The translations under genes and the position numbers were made by a program. DNA of 32,970 nucleotides from Cyanobacteria bacterium HKST-UBA02 (GTDB taxonomy: Bacteria; Cyanobacteriota; Vampirovibrionia; Obscuribacterales; Obscuribacteraceae). This document shows, in pieces, positions 1-7,836 of this stretch. The notes beneath the pieces were generated by a model that saw only the letters and a list, made by a program, of their open reading frames with translations, had not been told where the DNA came from and searched no databases. The DNA is taken from positions 1 to 32,970 of the forward strand of contig JAGQHH010000018.1 of the NCBI GenBank assembly GCA_020431945.1. Reading direction: 5' to 3'. Position 1 is the first letter of the stretch. Each line of letters begins with the position of its first letter.

Positions 1-55
1 GCGACGCATGCCCCCTTACCCGATACCAGAAAAACTCTATCCGGAAAAACGCAAA

Positions 56-166
56 ATGACTGTGGGATCATGTTTTTTCCGAAAAACATGATCCTGGAGG
101 CATAAAAGGTCCCGAATATGACTGTCAGGTCAAGTTTTCTTCGAAAATCATGACCTGAGAGGCATA
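56..166. repeat. Two tandem 49-bp hairpin repeat units
   Basis: Units at 56-104 and 118-166 both begin ATGACTGT and end GAGGCATA, and each encloses a hairpin. In unit 1 the arms 65-77 and 82-94 pair perfectly over 13 bp around a 4-nt loop. In unit 2 the arms 126-138 and 144-157 pair almost completely, although the arm sequence has changed (GGATCATG versus CAGGTCA). The repeat boundaries are conserved while the stem varies on both sides, so base pairing seems to be what is kept. It may be a dispersed intergenic palindromic element. Only this pair is visible in the window. Confidence 0.7.
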
Positions 167-224
167 TCGGGCTGGGCTCTCACCTTCACGAATTCATCTC
201 GTGCCTTTTTGCGATATTGATTTA

Positions 225-241
225 TACTATTTCTTTTAGTA
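225..241. repeat. Terminator-associated 17-bp dyad, copy 1
   Basis: TACTATTTCTTTTAGTA forms a TACTA-N7-TAGTA dyad. It lies just beyond the T-rich tract of the probable mgtE terminator (minus strand). Related copies occur at 18397, 19765, 23989, 26759 and 29518. Confidence 0.55.
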
Positions 242-248
242 TTTTCTC

Positions 249-341
249 AAAGAAGAGAAACGGGTAACCGTGCGGGGTCAGCCAGAACAAGTATCGCAAT
301 CAATGCGCACTCTGCTCGGACATCATCCCGCACGGTTCCCG
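249..341 (-). terminator. Probable mgtE terminator, long-stem hairpin
   Basis: Arms at 261-276 and 327-341 pair over 15 bp with one bulged base around a 50-nt loop. On the minus strand the stem is followed by a pyrimidine-rich tract (TTTCTCTTCTTT). The loop is unusually long for an intrinsic terminator, so a structured small RNA is an alternative. Confidence 0.5.
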
Positions 342-366
342 GATCTACTGCTAGGGTCGCCTTCGT

Positions 367-1644
367 TCATACGAGCCTCCCGACGAGAAGAGTGGACGCC
401 ACACTGAAGTAGATGACCAGACCGGTCACATCGACAATGGTGGCGACGAATGGGGCACAGGCAGTGGCCGGATCGAAACCGAGCTTGCGCAGGGCGAACG
501 GCAGGAGGGAGCCCACCAGGCTACCCCACATCACTACACCGATCAGGCTGAGCCCGACCGTGAGCCCGACGAATACATAGTGCTCTCCGTAAACACCGAA
601 GATGTTCTGCCAGAGAAGCACCCGGGTAAGTCCCAGAGTGCCGAGCACCAGACCGAGCACCAGGCCGGTCAGAAGCTCACGACGCATGACCCGGAACCAG
701 TCGGAAAGCTTGACCTCTCCGAGAGCCATGGCGCGAATCACCAGAGTGGAAGCCTGCGATCCCGAATTGCCGCCGCTGGAGATAATCAGCGGGACAAAGA
801 GAGCCAGGATCACCGCCTTGGCGATGGCATTCTCGAAATGAGCCATGGCCGAAGCCGTGAGCAGCTCGCCGATGAAAAGCATCACCAGCCAGCCGGCACG
901 CTTGCGGATCATGGTGGAGAGCCGGGCGCTGAGGTAGGGCGTATCCAGCGCGGCAGTACCGCCGAGCTGCTGGATGTCCCTGGTAGCTTCCTCGCGGACG
1001 ACATAGACGATATCGTCGGCGGTGACCACTCCCATCATCGAGCCGGAGCCGTCGAGCACCGGAACAGCGATGAGACCGGAGTTGGCAAAAACGTTAGCCA
1101 CCTCTTCGCGGTCAAGCCCCTCGGCGACACTGACGAAATCCTCGTGCATCAGCTCCTGGATTTTCTTTCCGGAGGGAGCCATCATCAGCTCCTTCATGGA
1201 CAGAACGCCAAGCAGCTTCTGCGAGAAGTCCAGCACATACAGGTAGGAGGCGGTGGCCACATCCGAAGCGAGTTGCTTGCGAACATAGCTGATTGCCTCG
1301 GTTACCGTCATGCGTGGACGAACACGGACATAGCGGGGGTTCATGAGACCGCCGGCAACGTCCTCTGAATAAGCGAGCAGAGCTCGAACCTCGGCTCGAG
1401 CGCTGGAATCGAGAAGGGCGAGGAGCTCCTCGCGCTCGTTTGCCTGCAGGTGCTGCAGGAGGTCGGCAGCGTCATCGGGGTCGAGGACCCTGATGGCCAG
1501 GCGCTTGCGGTCGACAGGCAGGGTGCGGATCATCTCCGCTTGCTCCTTGACCGACAGCGCTCCGAAAGATTCGCCAAAAGATTCGCCGAAATTCATCAGC
1601 GAGAGAGCGGCGGGGCTCCCGTGGAAAGCGATAGTGTGCTGCAT
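367..1644 (-). CDS. mgtE: Magnesium transporter MgtE
   Basis: Encodes a 425-residue inner-membrane Mg2+ channel/transporter of the MgtE family. The order is a shortened MgtE N domain (about 30-100), two CBS domains (about 105-220), and a membrane part from about 253 with five predicted helices. Two family signatures are clear: GGNSGSQASTLVIRAMALGE near 291-310, and DPATACAPFVATIVDVTG near 391-408, where Asp405 corresponds to the ion-selecting Asp of the family. In the known family the CBS and N domains close the pore when cytosolic Mg2+ is high. The start is fixed by GGAAAGGAG about 6 nt upstream. A short tandem duplication (FGES FGES) sits at residues 20-27 before the N domain. No Mg2+ riboswitch is visible in the short upstream gap. 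Confidence 0.96.
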   Translation of the reverse strand: MQHTIAFHGSPAALSLMNFGESFGESFGALSVKEQAEMIRTLPVDRKRLAIRVLDPDDAADLLQHLQANEREELLALLDSSARAEVRALLAYSEDVAGGLMNPRYVRVRPRMTVTEAISYVRKQLASDVATASYLYVLDFSQKLLGVLSMKELMMAPSGKKIQELMHEDFVSVAEGLDREEVANVFANSGLIAVPVLDGSGSMMGVVTADDIVYVVREEATRDIQQLGGTAALDTPYLSARLSTMIRKRAGWLVMLFIGELLTASAMAHFENAIAKAVILALFVPLIISSGGNSGSQASTLVIRAMALGEVKLSDWFRVMRRELLTGLVLGLVLGTLGLTRVLLWQNIFGVYGEHYVFVGLTVGLSLIGVVMWGSLVGSLLPFALRKLGFDPATACAPFVATIVDVTGLVIYFSVASTLLVGRLV

Positions 1645-1689
1645 AGCAATCTCCTTTCCTCAGGGGTTGATAGATGTCAGGTAATCGAA

Positions 1690-1733
1690 GAAAAAAATGG
1701 AGGCTGGAGGCTCTTTCGAGCGCTCCAACCTCC
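1690..1733 (-). terminator. Intrinsic terminator after the small basic-protein gene
   Basis: On the minus strand the arms 1723-1733 and 1699-1709 pair over 11 bp (one G-U), followed by a run of seven T. It separates the gene at 1763-2008 from mgtE. Confidence 0.85.
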
Positions 1734-1762
1734 ACGACAAAACACGCTCTCACGAGCAGAGC

Positions 1763-2008
1763 CTACTTCCGCATGTACTTGCGGTAGTCGCTCCAGGTAG
1801 CCTTGATCCGCATCTTGCCGTCCTTGGGGAAGTCCCAGACATTGCTGACCTCGCGGAGCAGCGGCGCGACGTAACCGTCGAAGTCGTTGCAGGTAGCGAG
1901 GGACTGGCGGACGCGGTGACGAAGCTTGCGGCTGGCCTTGACCTTGCCGGGCTTGTCGCTGTGAGAGCAGATGCCCATGAAGGGCGAATGACGATACGAG
2001 TTAGCCAT
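1763..2008 (-). CDS. Small basic protein of unknown function
   Basis: An 81-residue basic protein starting MANSYRHSPFMG. A longer frame opens at 2029, but CAGGAG lies 8 nt upstream of the ATG at 2008, so the shorter form is chosen. It contains a run of Arg, Lys and His in the middle (RKLRHRVRQ) and a Lys-rich C-terminus ending in a WSDYRKYMRK motif. Short proteins of this SYRHxPF...RKLRxRVR style occur as hypothetical proteins in many genomes, and I know of no established function. It has its own strong terminator and follows an 11-codon micro-ORF. Nucleic-acid binding is a guess from charge only. Confidence 0.75.
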   Translation of the reverse strand: MANSYRHSPFMGICSHSDKPGKVKASRKLRHRVRQSLATCNDFDGYVAPLLREVSNVWDFPKDGKMRIKATWSDYRKYMRK

Positions 2009-2091
2009 GGTGCAGTCTCCTGACCGCACCTGTTACGGCACCGCCTCCGCAAAGCCGGAGACTGTGAATGCCGCCTGGTTCAGGTGCGGAC

Positions 2092-2127
2092 CTAGAAGAC
2101 CGCCCCCAGATTGTCGTGGATGTTCAT
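2092..2127 (-). CDS. Possible 11-codon micro-ORF or leader peptide
   Basis: An ATG at 2127 is preceded at about 8 nt by CAGGAGAG and reads MNIHDNLGAVF before TAG. It lies between the phosphoesterase and the small basic gene on the same strand. It could be a translated leader peptide or a remnant. No attenuator hairpin is obvious after it. Confidence 0.3.
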   Translation of the reverse strand: MNIHDNLGAVF

Positions 2128-2157
2128 GTGTTCTCTCCTGGTGAAACCAGATTGAGC

Positions 2158-2781
2158 CTAGAGGTCGATGACCAGAGGCTCGTTCTTGGGGTTGTACTTC
2201 TCGTCCAGGGAAGCCGCGTTGGCGAAGATAATGCCATCGCGCTCCAGAATCCCCCGGCTCATGTGAACATGCCCGAAACAGTGCAGCTTCGGCTTGACCT
2301 GAAGCACACGCTCGAGCAGGAGCTCATCGCCGACGGTGGGATAGTACGGAGTGCGGTCGAGGATTCCCCTGGGCGGTCCATGGGTCACGAGGATGTCCAG
2401 GTGATCCGGTATTGAATCCCATACGGCTTTCAGAGCCTCCGAACTGCGCGGCTTGTTGAAAGCCATCTTCCGGAACTCCGGCTGCCATGGGCTGCCATAT
2501 ATGCGCAAGCCATCGAGCTCGACGAGCTCGTCCTGCAGATACAGGGCAGACGGAAGGAGCGCTTCAGCGCGCTCTCTGTCCGTCTCGAATGGAGAGTCGT
2601 GATTGCCGGCTACCACAATCTTGTGAGTGTGGGGCTTGGCTTCGAGCTCTTTGCCAAAACGTTCGAGCACGCCCATGTCTCCACGGACGGTCATGTCCCC
2701 GCAATGGATGAGGATGTCGCCGTCCGGAATATTGAGCTGCGCGAACTTACCGTGAGTGTCACTGACAATTACGATTCGCAT
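2158..2781 (-). CDS. Calcineurin-like metallophosphoesterase (MPPED-like)
   Basis: A 207-residue cytosolic dimetal phosphoesterase. All metal and phosphate ligand motifs are present: D8-x-H10 (SDTHG), G28-D29, GNHD at 59-62, H134 in THGPPRG, and GHVH at 170-173. The THGPPxGILD motif is typical of the MPPED1/MPPED2-like branch, whose members hydrolyse phosphodiesters in vitro; the natural substrate cannot be named here. The frame extends to 2838, but the ATG at 2781 has a GGAAGG site 4-9 nt upstream and begins exactly at the first beta strand, so it is preferred. It is co-oriented with the HD-domain gene 78 bp upstream. Confidence 0.9.
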   Translation of the reverse strand: MRIVIVSDTHGKFAQLNIPDGDILIHCGDMTVRGDMGVLERFGKELEAKPHTHKIVVAGNHDSPFETDRERAEALLPSALYLQDELVELDGLRIYGSPWQPEFRKMAFNKPRSSEALKAVWDSIPDHLDILVTHGPPRGILDRTPYYPTVGDELLLERVLQVKPKLHCFGHVHMSRGILERDGIIFANAASLDEKYNPKNEPLVIDL

Positions 2782-2859
2782 CTTACCTTCCGCTTGTCGA
2801 ATTGAACCGGCCGGGCACTGAGGCGTGTCCGGCGCCACAGAAGAACAAGAACCGAACCG

Positions 2860-3663
2860 TCAAACGGCCCGGGGAGCCCAGCTCTTGCGGACTGTGTCGT
2901 AGGCGAAGGTGACGCCGTTGAACTCCATCAGGAACGCCACGCCGAAGAACTTCGCCGCCTTTGCGCAGGCGTAGAAGCGATCGCCGTAGAGGTTGTAGAT
3001 GAGGTCCGGCTTGGCGACCCGCTGGTCCAGGTCGATGACCAGGACGATCTCGCGGTTGCGCAACTCCACGTCGGCACGCTTGATGGCGAAGTTCGCCCGG
3101 TCGTGCACCGAAATCGGCAGAGGCAGCCAGAGGAGCCGCAAGGTCGTGAGAGCCTCGAGCACCATGGCCTTGTCCGGGCGAACACGGTCCTCGTCACCGA
3201 CACACTTATCGGCAAGGACCACGACTGCCCAGGCGCCGTCGTTGAAGTCACGCTTGAGGACCACGCTGCTGCGGTGCATGGCGATGATCCGGCAGATCCG
3301 GTTGATCACCTCGATGGGCAGCACTTCCTGGTCCGATTCGCTAACCGTGAGCCGCGAGAGGTAACCCTTGGCCCACTTGGCTCCGGCTTTGGCGTGGTCG
3401 TCCACGTCGAAAGCCCGTCCGATGTCGTGCAGGAATGCCGCCATCGGGATGACCACTGAGGTGGTCCATTCGTCGAACATCGCCTTACGCTCGACCTGGA
3501 GCATGTTAGCGATCTTCTCGGCGAGCCGCATCACCTGCAGAGCATGATCGATGTCATGCTTGGTCTGGTGGCGGCTCTTGCGATCTCCTTTCTCGTACAG
3601 AGCGACGATTTCGGGATCGGCAATACACTTAGAAACGAGTGCTTGCGCTTTTTCAATGAGCAT
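2860..3663 (-). CDS. HD-domain phosphohydrolase-like protein
   Basis: A 267-residue soluble protein with an N-terminal HD domain. Candidate metal ligands are H36/H40 (HDIDHAL), H79-D80 in FLHDIGRAFD, H130 and D152 (LADK). The domain ends near residue 175. The C-terminal 90 residues form an unknown module predicted to hold several beta strands. HD proteins hydrolyse phosphomonoesters, (p)ppGpp, dNTPs or cyclic nucleotides, and nothing here selects among these. AGGAAAAACT precedes the ATG. An intrinsic terminator-like hairpin sits only 35 bp upstream of the start, so the gene may have a regulated leader. Confidence 0.85.
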   Translation of the reverse strand: MLIEKAQALVSKCIADPEIVALYEKGDRKSRHQTKHDIDHALQVMRLAEKIANMLQVERKAMFDEWTTSVVIPMAAFLHDIGRAFDVDDHAKAGAKWAKGYLSRLTVSESDQEVLPIEVINRICRIIAMHRSSVVLKRDFNDGAWAVVVLADKCVGDEDRVRPDKAMVLEALTTLRLLWLPLPISVHDRANFAIKRADVELRNREIVLVIDLDQRVAKPDLIYNLYGDRFYACAKAAKFFGVAFLMEFNGVTFAYDTVRKSWAPRAV

Positions 3664-4118
3664 AGTTTTTCCTATTGTTCAGATGGTTGTTAGTAAGAAA
3701 AAGGACAGCCGAACGCATTCCGGCTGTGTGTCCATAAAGGCAGGCACCCTGTTACTGTCCGGGCGTGCTTTCAAATCCTGAGAAACTCAAGTGAGTTATG
3801 GCCCGGAATTGACGTCGCGTTGAGGTTTAAGTAACTGGGTTTTCCTGAAGCTTTTGAGAGAGAGTGATAACCAACTGTTACTCAGAACATCATGCTCAGG
3901 AAATGATTGTGATAGAGAATCAATGAAAATCCCTTGACAACGAAGGGCTGGAAACGAATCCCTGAATCCCTTGCCAGTGTATGTTTACAGACTTCGGATT
4001 AAGTCGAGACTAAGACCAGGAGATGTCAAGAAGCGCTTGTGGCGAGCTTTTCGATCGAGAGATTGTGATTGGCGCAGGCGCGCTACACTAAGATCCGGTT
4101 AAAACGAGAGCAGATGAT
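3664..4118. other. 455-bp intergenic region between divergent genes
   Basis: No coding frame is convincing. It carries the minus-strand terminator-like hairpin at 3698-3733, a small CCCTT-N7-AAGGG inverted repeat at 3932-3948 overlapping a TTGACA box (3935-3940), and a duplicated-looking AATCCCTGAATCCCTTG stretch near 3957-3973. The promoters of both the HD-domain gene and the CMD gene should lie here. Confidence 0.5.
3698..3733 (-). terminator. Terminator-like hairpin in the HD-gene leader
   Basis: On the minus strand ACAGCCG and CGGCTGT pair around a 9-nt loop, with an outer GGAC/GTCC extension and a TTTTTC tail. It precedes the HD-domain start codon by only 35 bp, so it is either an attenuator in that gene's leader or the end of a separate small RNA. 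Confidence 0.6.
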
Positions 4119-4688
4119 ATGACCGGGTCAAGCACCGACTATCCACACCCCAGACGCCTGCCAAGACCGGATCGCCAGAGCCTGGACGAGAAGGGTCGGG
4201 AAATCTGGGACACCATAGACAACACCAGAGGCGGTGTCTGGGGCCCATATTCAGCCCTCCTGCATGCTCCACCTCTGGCCGGTGCAGTGGCGTCGGTAGG
4301 CGAGTATCTGCGTTTCGGGGGCTGCCTGCCACCAGCCGAGAGAGAGCTGGCGATTCTCTGCGCCGCCCGGCTTGGAAACTCCCCCTTCGAATGGCAGGTG
4401 CATGAGCCGGTGGCTATCGCCGGCGGCCTGAAAACCGAGGCCATAGAGTATCTTCGCTCCGGGACGCCCTGCATCCTGGAACCGAGAGAGAAATTGATCA
4501 TCGCCATGATTACCGCTCTGCACGAAAGCAATAAAATCGACGACGAGCTCTATGCCCAGGCCGAGAGCATATTCACCAGCAAAGAGCTGGTGGAGCTCGT
4601 CACCATTGCCGGCTTCTACCGGCTCCTCGCCTATGTTATCGCCGCTTTTGACGTCCCTGCCCCCAGACAGAATGATCCTCCCTTTTGA
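4119..4688 (+). CDS. Carboxymuconolactone decarboxylase (CMD)/AhpD-like family protein
   Basis: A 189-residue all-helical protein with one CMD domain (about 60-135). The motif RELAILCAARLGNSPFEWQV followed by HEP at 95-97 is the usual core (E..L...A...... E...H). The CxxC redox pair of AhpD is absent, so alkylhydroperoxidase activity is unlikely. It looks more like the CxxC-less CMD branch, which contains decarboxylases and proteins of unknown role. Only a weak GAGAG site precedes the ATG. The stop codon is 16 bp before the preferred start of the class III aminotransferase, so the two are probably co-transcribed. Confidence 0.85.
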   Translation: MTGSSTDYPHPRRLPRPDRQSLDEKGREIWDTIDNTRGGVWGPYSALLHAPPLAGAVASVGEYLRFGGCLPPAERELAILCAARLGNSPFEWQVHEPVAIAGGLKTEAIEYLRSGTPCILEPREKLIIAMITALHESNKIDDELYAQAESIFTSKELVELVTIAGFYRLLAYVIAAFDVPAPRQNDPPF

Positions 4689-4704
4689 CATGGAGAACCA
4701 GAAC

Positions 4705-6051
4705 ATGAACGCCTTCTTCCCCAGATCTTTCCTGATCGACCGGCCGGTAGTGGATTCCGCCCGGGGCGTTTTCATCAAGGACAGAGACGGCCACGAATAT
4801 CTCGACGGCTGCTCCGGAGCCATCGTCTCCAACCTGGGCCACGGCGTGCCGGAGATTGAGGCTGCCATCACCGACCAGCTCGGTAGAGTAGCTTTCGCCC
4901 ACACCTCGCAATTCTGGTCCGAGCCGGCTCTCGAGCTGGCCTCCATGCTCATCGAGATGGCGCCTGATGGATTCCGACCGGACGGGAGAGCCTATCTCAC
5001 CTCCGGAGGCTCCGAAAGCGTCGAGACTTCTATCAAGCTGGCACGGTCTTACTTTGTCGAGACAGGCGAGTCGGACCGTCATATTCTCATATCACGGCGT
5101 CAGAGCTACCACGGCTCCACCACCGGAGCTCTCTCCGCCACCGGTCATCCGGCCAGGCGTGCACCTTACCTGCCTATTCTCAAAACGCCCCATCATATAG
5201 CTCCGATCTACAAATATCGCTGTCTCTGCGGCGCTTCGCCATGCGACAGCGAAGACTGCGATATCGCCGCCGCCAACGACCTGGAGAGAGCGCTCAATGA
5301 GCTCGGTCCCGAGAAGGTCATGGCATTCATGGCCGAACCCATCGCCGGAGCCGCCCTGGGCGCTGCAGTCCCGGGTGACGCCTACTGGAAGCGCATCCGC
5401 GAAATATGTACGAGCTACGGCATCCTCCTCATAGTCGACGAGGTCATGGTCGGTCTCGGCCGGACTGGCTCCGACTTCGCCATCGACCAGTTCGGGGTGG
5501 AGCCCGATATCATCGTTCTCGGCAAAGGTCTGGCTGCCGGCTATCAACCTCTTGGAGCGGTTCTTGCAAGCAGCAGGATCGTCGAAGCCATAAAGAAAGG
5601 CAGCGGTTTTTTCGAACACGGCTTTACTTATAACGGTCATCCGGTAGCTGCTGCCGCCGGTCGAGCAGCGCTTTCCTTCCTGAAACAGAAAAATCTTTCT
5701 ACCGCAGTGAAGAGCAGGGAGAGCGAGCTTTTCGCCACTCTCTCATTTCTGAAGGACAATCCGATCGTCGGCGACATCAGGGGTCGAGGATTTCTCGCCG
5801 GTATCGAGCTGGTGCGCGACCGCGATACGAAAAAGCCCTTCGACAGCTCCGCCAGAATCGCCAGACGGCTTGCCTATCGCGCCGAAGAAGCCGGACTGCT
5901 CGTCTATCCGGGCTCCGGATTTCTCGAAGGTGGCGGTGGTGACCATATCATGATCGCGCCACCATTTACGATATCATCATCCGAGCTCCAGGAACTCGGA
6001 CAACGCTTGAAAAAAGCCTTCGAAGCCACCGAAAATGACACAAGATCATGA
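4705..6051 (+). CDS. PLP-dependent class III aminotransferase
   Basis: A 448-residue omega-aminotransferase-type enzyme that should move an amino group from an amine or omega-amino acid to a keto acid. It starts in the standard way (FFPRSF, then FIKDRDGHEYLDGCSGAI). It has the PLP-binding Asp in LLIVDEVMVGLGRTG and the Schiff-base Lys274 in VLGKGLAAGYQPLGA. An ATG at 4690 is in frame, but the ATG at 4705 has GGAG 9 nt upstream and fits the family start better. Between residues 173 and 185 it carries four clustered Cys (CLC, then C180 and C185), a Cys-rich insertion of the kind seen in only some subgroups. Substrate unknown. The neighbouring PLP and flavin enzymes suggest a role in non-protein amino acid metabolism. 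Confidence 0.92.
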   Translation: MNAFFPRSFLIDRPVVDSARGVFIKDRDGHEYLDGCSGAIVSNLGHGVPEIEAAITDQLGRVAFAHTSQFWSEPALELASMLIEMAPDGFRPDGRAYLTSGGSESVETSIKLARSYFVETGESDRHILISRRQSYHGSTTGALSATGHPARRAPYLPILKTPHHIAPIYKYRCLCGASPCDSEDCDIAAANDLERALNELGPEKVMAFMAEPIAGAALGAAVPGDAYWKRIREICTSYGILLIVDEVMVGLGRTGSDFAIDQFGVEPDIIVLGKGLAAGYQPLGAVLASSRIVEAIKKGSGFFEHGFTYNGHPVAAAAGRAALSFLKQKNLSTAVKSRESELFATLSFLKDNPIVGDIRGRGFLAGIELVRDRDTKKPFDSSARIARRLAYRAEEAGLLVYPGSGFLEGGGGDHIMIAPPFTISSSELQELGQRLKKAFEATENDTRS

Positions 6052-6779
6052 GCCGCAAAGCTTGCTCGCAGCTTTCACCATGAAGCTGAATGAGCCTTAC
6101 GAGAGAATTTCCTGGGTTTCTCTATCTGCCTGCGGACCTGATAGAGTTTCTCGCGTTTTTCTCTCGGCCCGTGAACCGATATCTTTTGTGGAATCATTTT
6201 CGCTGGTTTTTGATTTCTCAAACGATTTCGTTTGCCATTTTGATATCGTTTGGAATATCAATTCGAATCGAGCCGAACACAAGAGCGCGCAGCCCGCCGG
6301 GGAATCCAGCGAAACAGGGAATGCACTTAACTGAAATTGTAGAAACCGACGCTCAAAACCTGCGCTAATTTCGCTAGGCCCTCTGAAATTAGTATGCGCA
6401 AATAATTCTCAACAAGGTCCAGCCTGAAAGAACGGGACTGCGCCAAAAACACAATAGAATGGGGCATCTCGCCTTCAGGGAGCAATCGCGAAGATTCTCA
6501 ATTGTTAACCACAAACTTGAGACCGCTATCTGGAAAGCCTTAGATTACGGGGTCTTTCATCGATAGCCAGTTCAGGTCCTTAATACCGGAAACCCCGAAA
6601 ATCCTTTTGTTTCTATGTCTTTGGCACTGCTCCCCCGTGGCGGTGTTTTCTGACGGCTATCGATGTTTGTAGCTCGCTCAGACGAGCATCACTAATCAAC
6701 ACTCAACGCATCCAGAGGCCGCCCCACCAGACAGCGCACCGGGCGAGCCTCCAACCCTCATCGAGGAGAGTTGAATACC
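6052..6779. other. 728-bp intergenic/leader region before the first DAO-like gene
   Basis: No real gene is seen. Two perfect dyads stand side by side: CAAACGA-TT-TCGTTTG (6219-6234) and TGATAT-N8-ATATCA (6241-6260). A TAATTTC/GAAATTAG hairpin lies near 6363-6398, inside outer TGCGC/GCGCA arms. Farther on, CGGGGT (6548 region) can pair with ACCCCG (6590 region), and GCTCG/CGAGC forms a small hairpin near 6673-6688. The last 250 bases could be a structured leader of the gene at 6780. No known riboswitch class was recognised. Confidence 0.45.
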
Positions 6780-7745
6780 ATGACAAAGAAAAACATTCTC
6801 GTGCTCGGCGCGGGCGTGAGCGGACTCACGACCGCCCTCAAGCTTCTCGAGGCCGGCCACGATGTCACCATCTGGTCCAGAGAAGAGCCCGGCGAATTCC
6901 CGGACACTTCCCTGAACGCCTATGCCATGTGGGTGCCGGTGAAGGATGACGAAGAGCCGCGGCTCCTGGGTTGGTCCAATACCAGCCTGGCTGCCTTCAA
7001 GGCTCTCGCCGCCGACACCGAGACCGGCGTCAGCCTCAAACCCATCGTCTCGCTCAAGACCAGGCGCGAAGAGCCCTGGTACGCCGACCTCGACCTCTTC
7101 CGCCACGCCTCCCCGGACGAGCTTCCGCAAGATCCGTCTTACAAGGACGCTTTCGTCCTCGATGGCGCCCCGGTCATCGACCCGGTGGTCTACCTGCCCT
7201 GGCTGCACCGCAAGGTCGCCGTCGCTGGTGGCAACCTGGAGACTCGCACGGTGTCCAACCTGAGCGATTGCCCGGCCGACTTCGACATCATCGTCAACTG
7301 CACTTCCCTTGGCGCCCGCGAGCTGGTCGGCGACACGGACATCTATCCGGTTCGCATCCAGATCGTCAAGATCCGGAGCCGCGGCTTCGATCGCGTGGTG
7401 ATCGATGACGATGGACCCAACCAGCGTGCCTGTGTCTGCCCGCAGAATGGTTATATCAAGCTCGGCGGCGTCTTCGACGAAGGCGATGAGTCCCTGGAAG
7501 TGGACGACAGCCTGACCGCCGGCATTCTGGAGCGCTGCAACCGCATCGCCCCGGGACTGGAGGCCACTACCGACGATATCATCTCGGTGACTCGCGCCCT
7601 GCGTCCCGAGCGGCGTTTCATCAGGGTCGAGAAAGAGAGCCTGGCTGACGGGCGTACTGTCGTGCACAACTACGGTCACGACGGCATGGGCTATATCGTC
7701 TCCTGGGGCATCGCCGCGGAGATCGCCTCTTACTTCGCCGGCTGA
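6780..7745 (+). CDS. FAD-dependent D-amino-acid-oxidase-like oxidoreductase 1
   Basis: A 321-residue flavoprotein of the DAO family. It has the N-terminal dinucleotide-binding GAGVSG (10-15), the GARELVGDTDIYPVRIQIV segment typical of D-amino acid oxidases, the substrate-side Arg-rich LRPERRFIRVE, and the C-terminal NYGHDGMGYIVSWG FAD-contact motif. Family members oxidise the C-N bond of D-amino acids or secondary amines with O2. The length fits classical DAO (about 320-350). A TTG lies in frame at 6771, but GAGGAG is 11 nt before the ATG at 6780, whereas the TTG would be too close to it. It stands alone with its own terminator and faces a second DAO-like gene. The actual substrate may be a cluster intermediate rather than a free D-amino acid. 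Confidence 0.9.
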   Translation: MTKKNILVLGAGVSGLTTALKLLEAGHDVTIWSREEPGEFPDTSLNAYAMWVPVKDDEEPRLLGWSNTSLAAFKALAADTETGVSLKPIVSLKTRREEPWYADLDLFRHASPDELPQDPSYKDAFVLDGAPVIDPVVYLPWLHRKVAVAGGNLETRTVSNLSDCPADFDIIVNCTSLGARELVGDTDIYPVRIQIVKIRSRGFDRVVIDDDGPNQRACVCPQNGYIKLGGVFDEGDESLEVDDSLTAGILERCNRIAPGLEATTDDIISVTRALRPERRFIRVEKESLADGRTVVHNYGHDGMGYIVSWGIAAEIASYFAG

Positions 7746-7788
7746 GCCGGAGCCGGAAACACGAGAAGTCATCGCAAGATGACCTGGA

Positions 7789-7830
7789 GGAAGCGGGGGC
7801 TGGCAACAACTCCCGCTTCCTTCCCTTTTT
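7789..7830 (+). terminator. Intrinsic terminator of the first DAO-like gene
   Basis: GGAAGCGGG (7789-7797) pairs with CCCGCTTCC (7812-7820), followed by TTCCCTTTTT. It lies between two converging DAO-like genes, ending 7 bp before the stop of the second. Confidence 0.85.
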
Positions 7831-7836
7831 CTCGTT

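Larger units (their letters stand above)
1..366. other. Intergenic region downstream of mgtE, with hairpin repeats
   Basis: No credible coding frame is present. The stretch holds twin 49-bp hairpin units (56-166), a 17-bp dyad (225-241) and a long-stem hairpin (261-341) that probably terminates mgtE. Bases 1-55 show nothing recognisable. Confidence 0.7.

Noticed and set aside
580..1368. Plus-strand open frame (262 codons) opposite mgtE
   Set aside because: Shadow of mgtE, whose membrane and CBS motifs are unmistakable on the other strand.
6035..6334. Open frame after the class III aminotransferase
   Set aside because: It starts inside the aminotransferase gene with no SD, has atypical composition and lies over the dyad-rich intergenic region.
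6696..7772. Long minus-strand open frame (358 codons) opposite the first DAO-like gene
   Set aside because: Shadow of the DAO-like gene. The translation is rich in Asp, Val and Gly without motifs, and it spans the real gene's terminator side.
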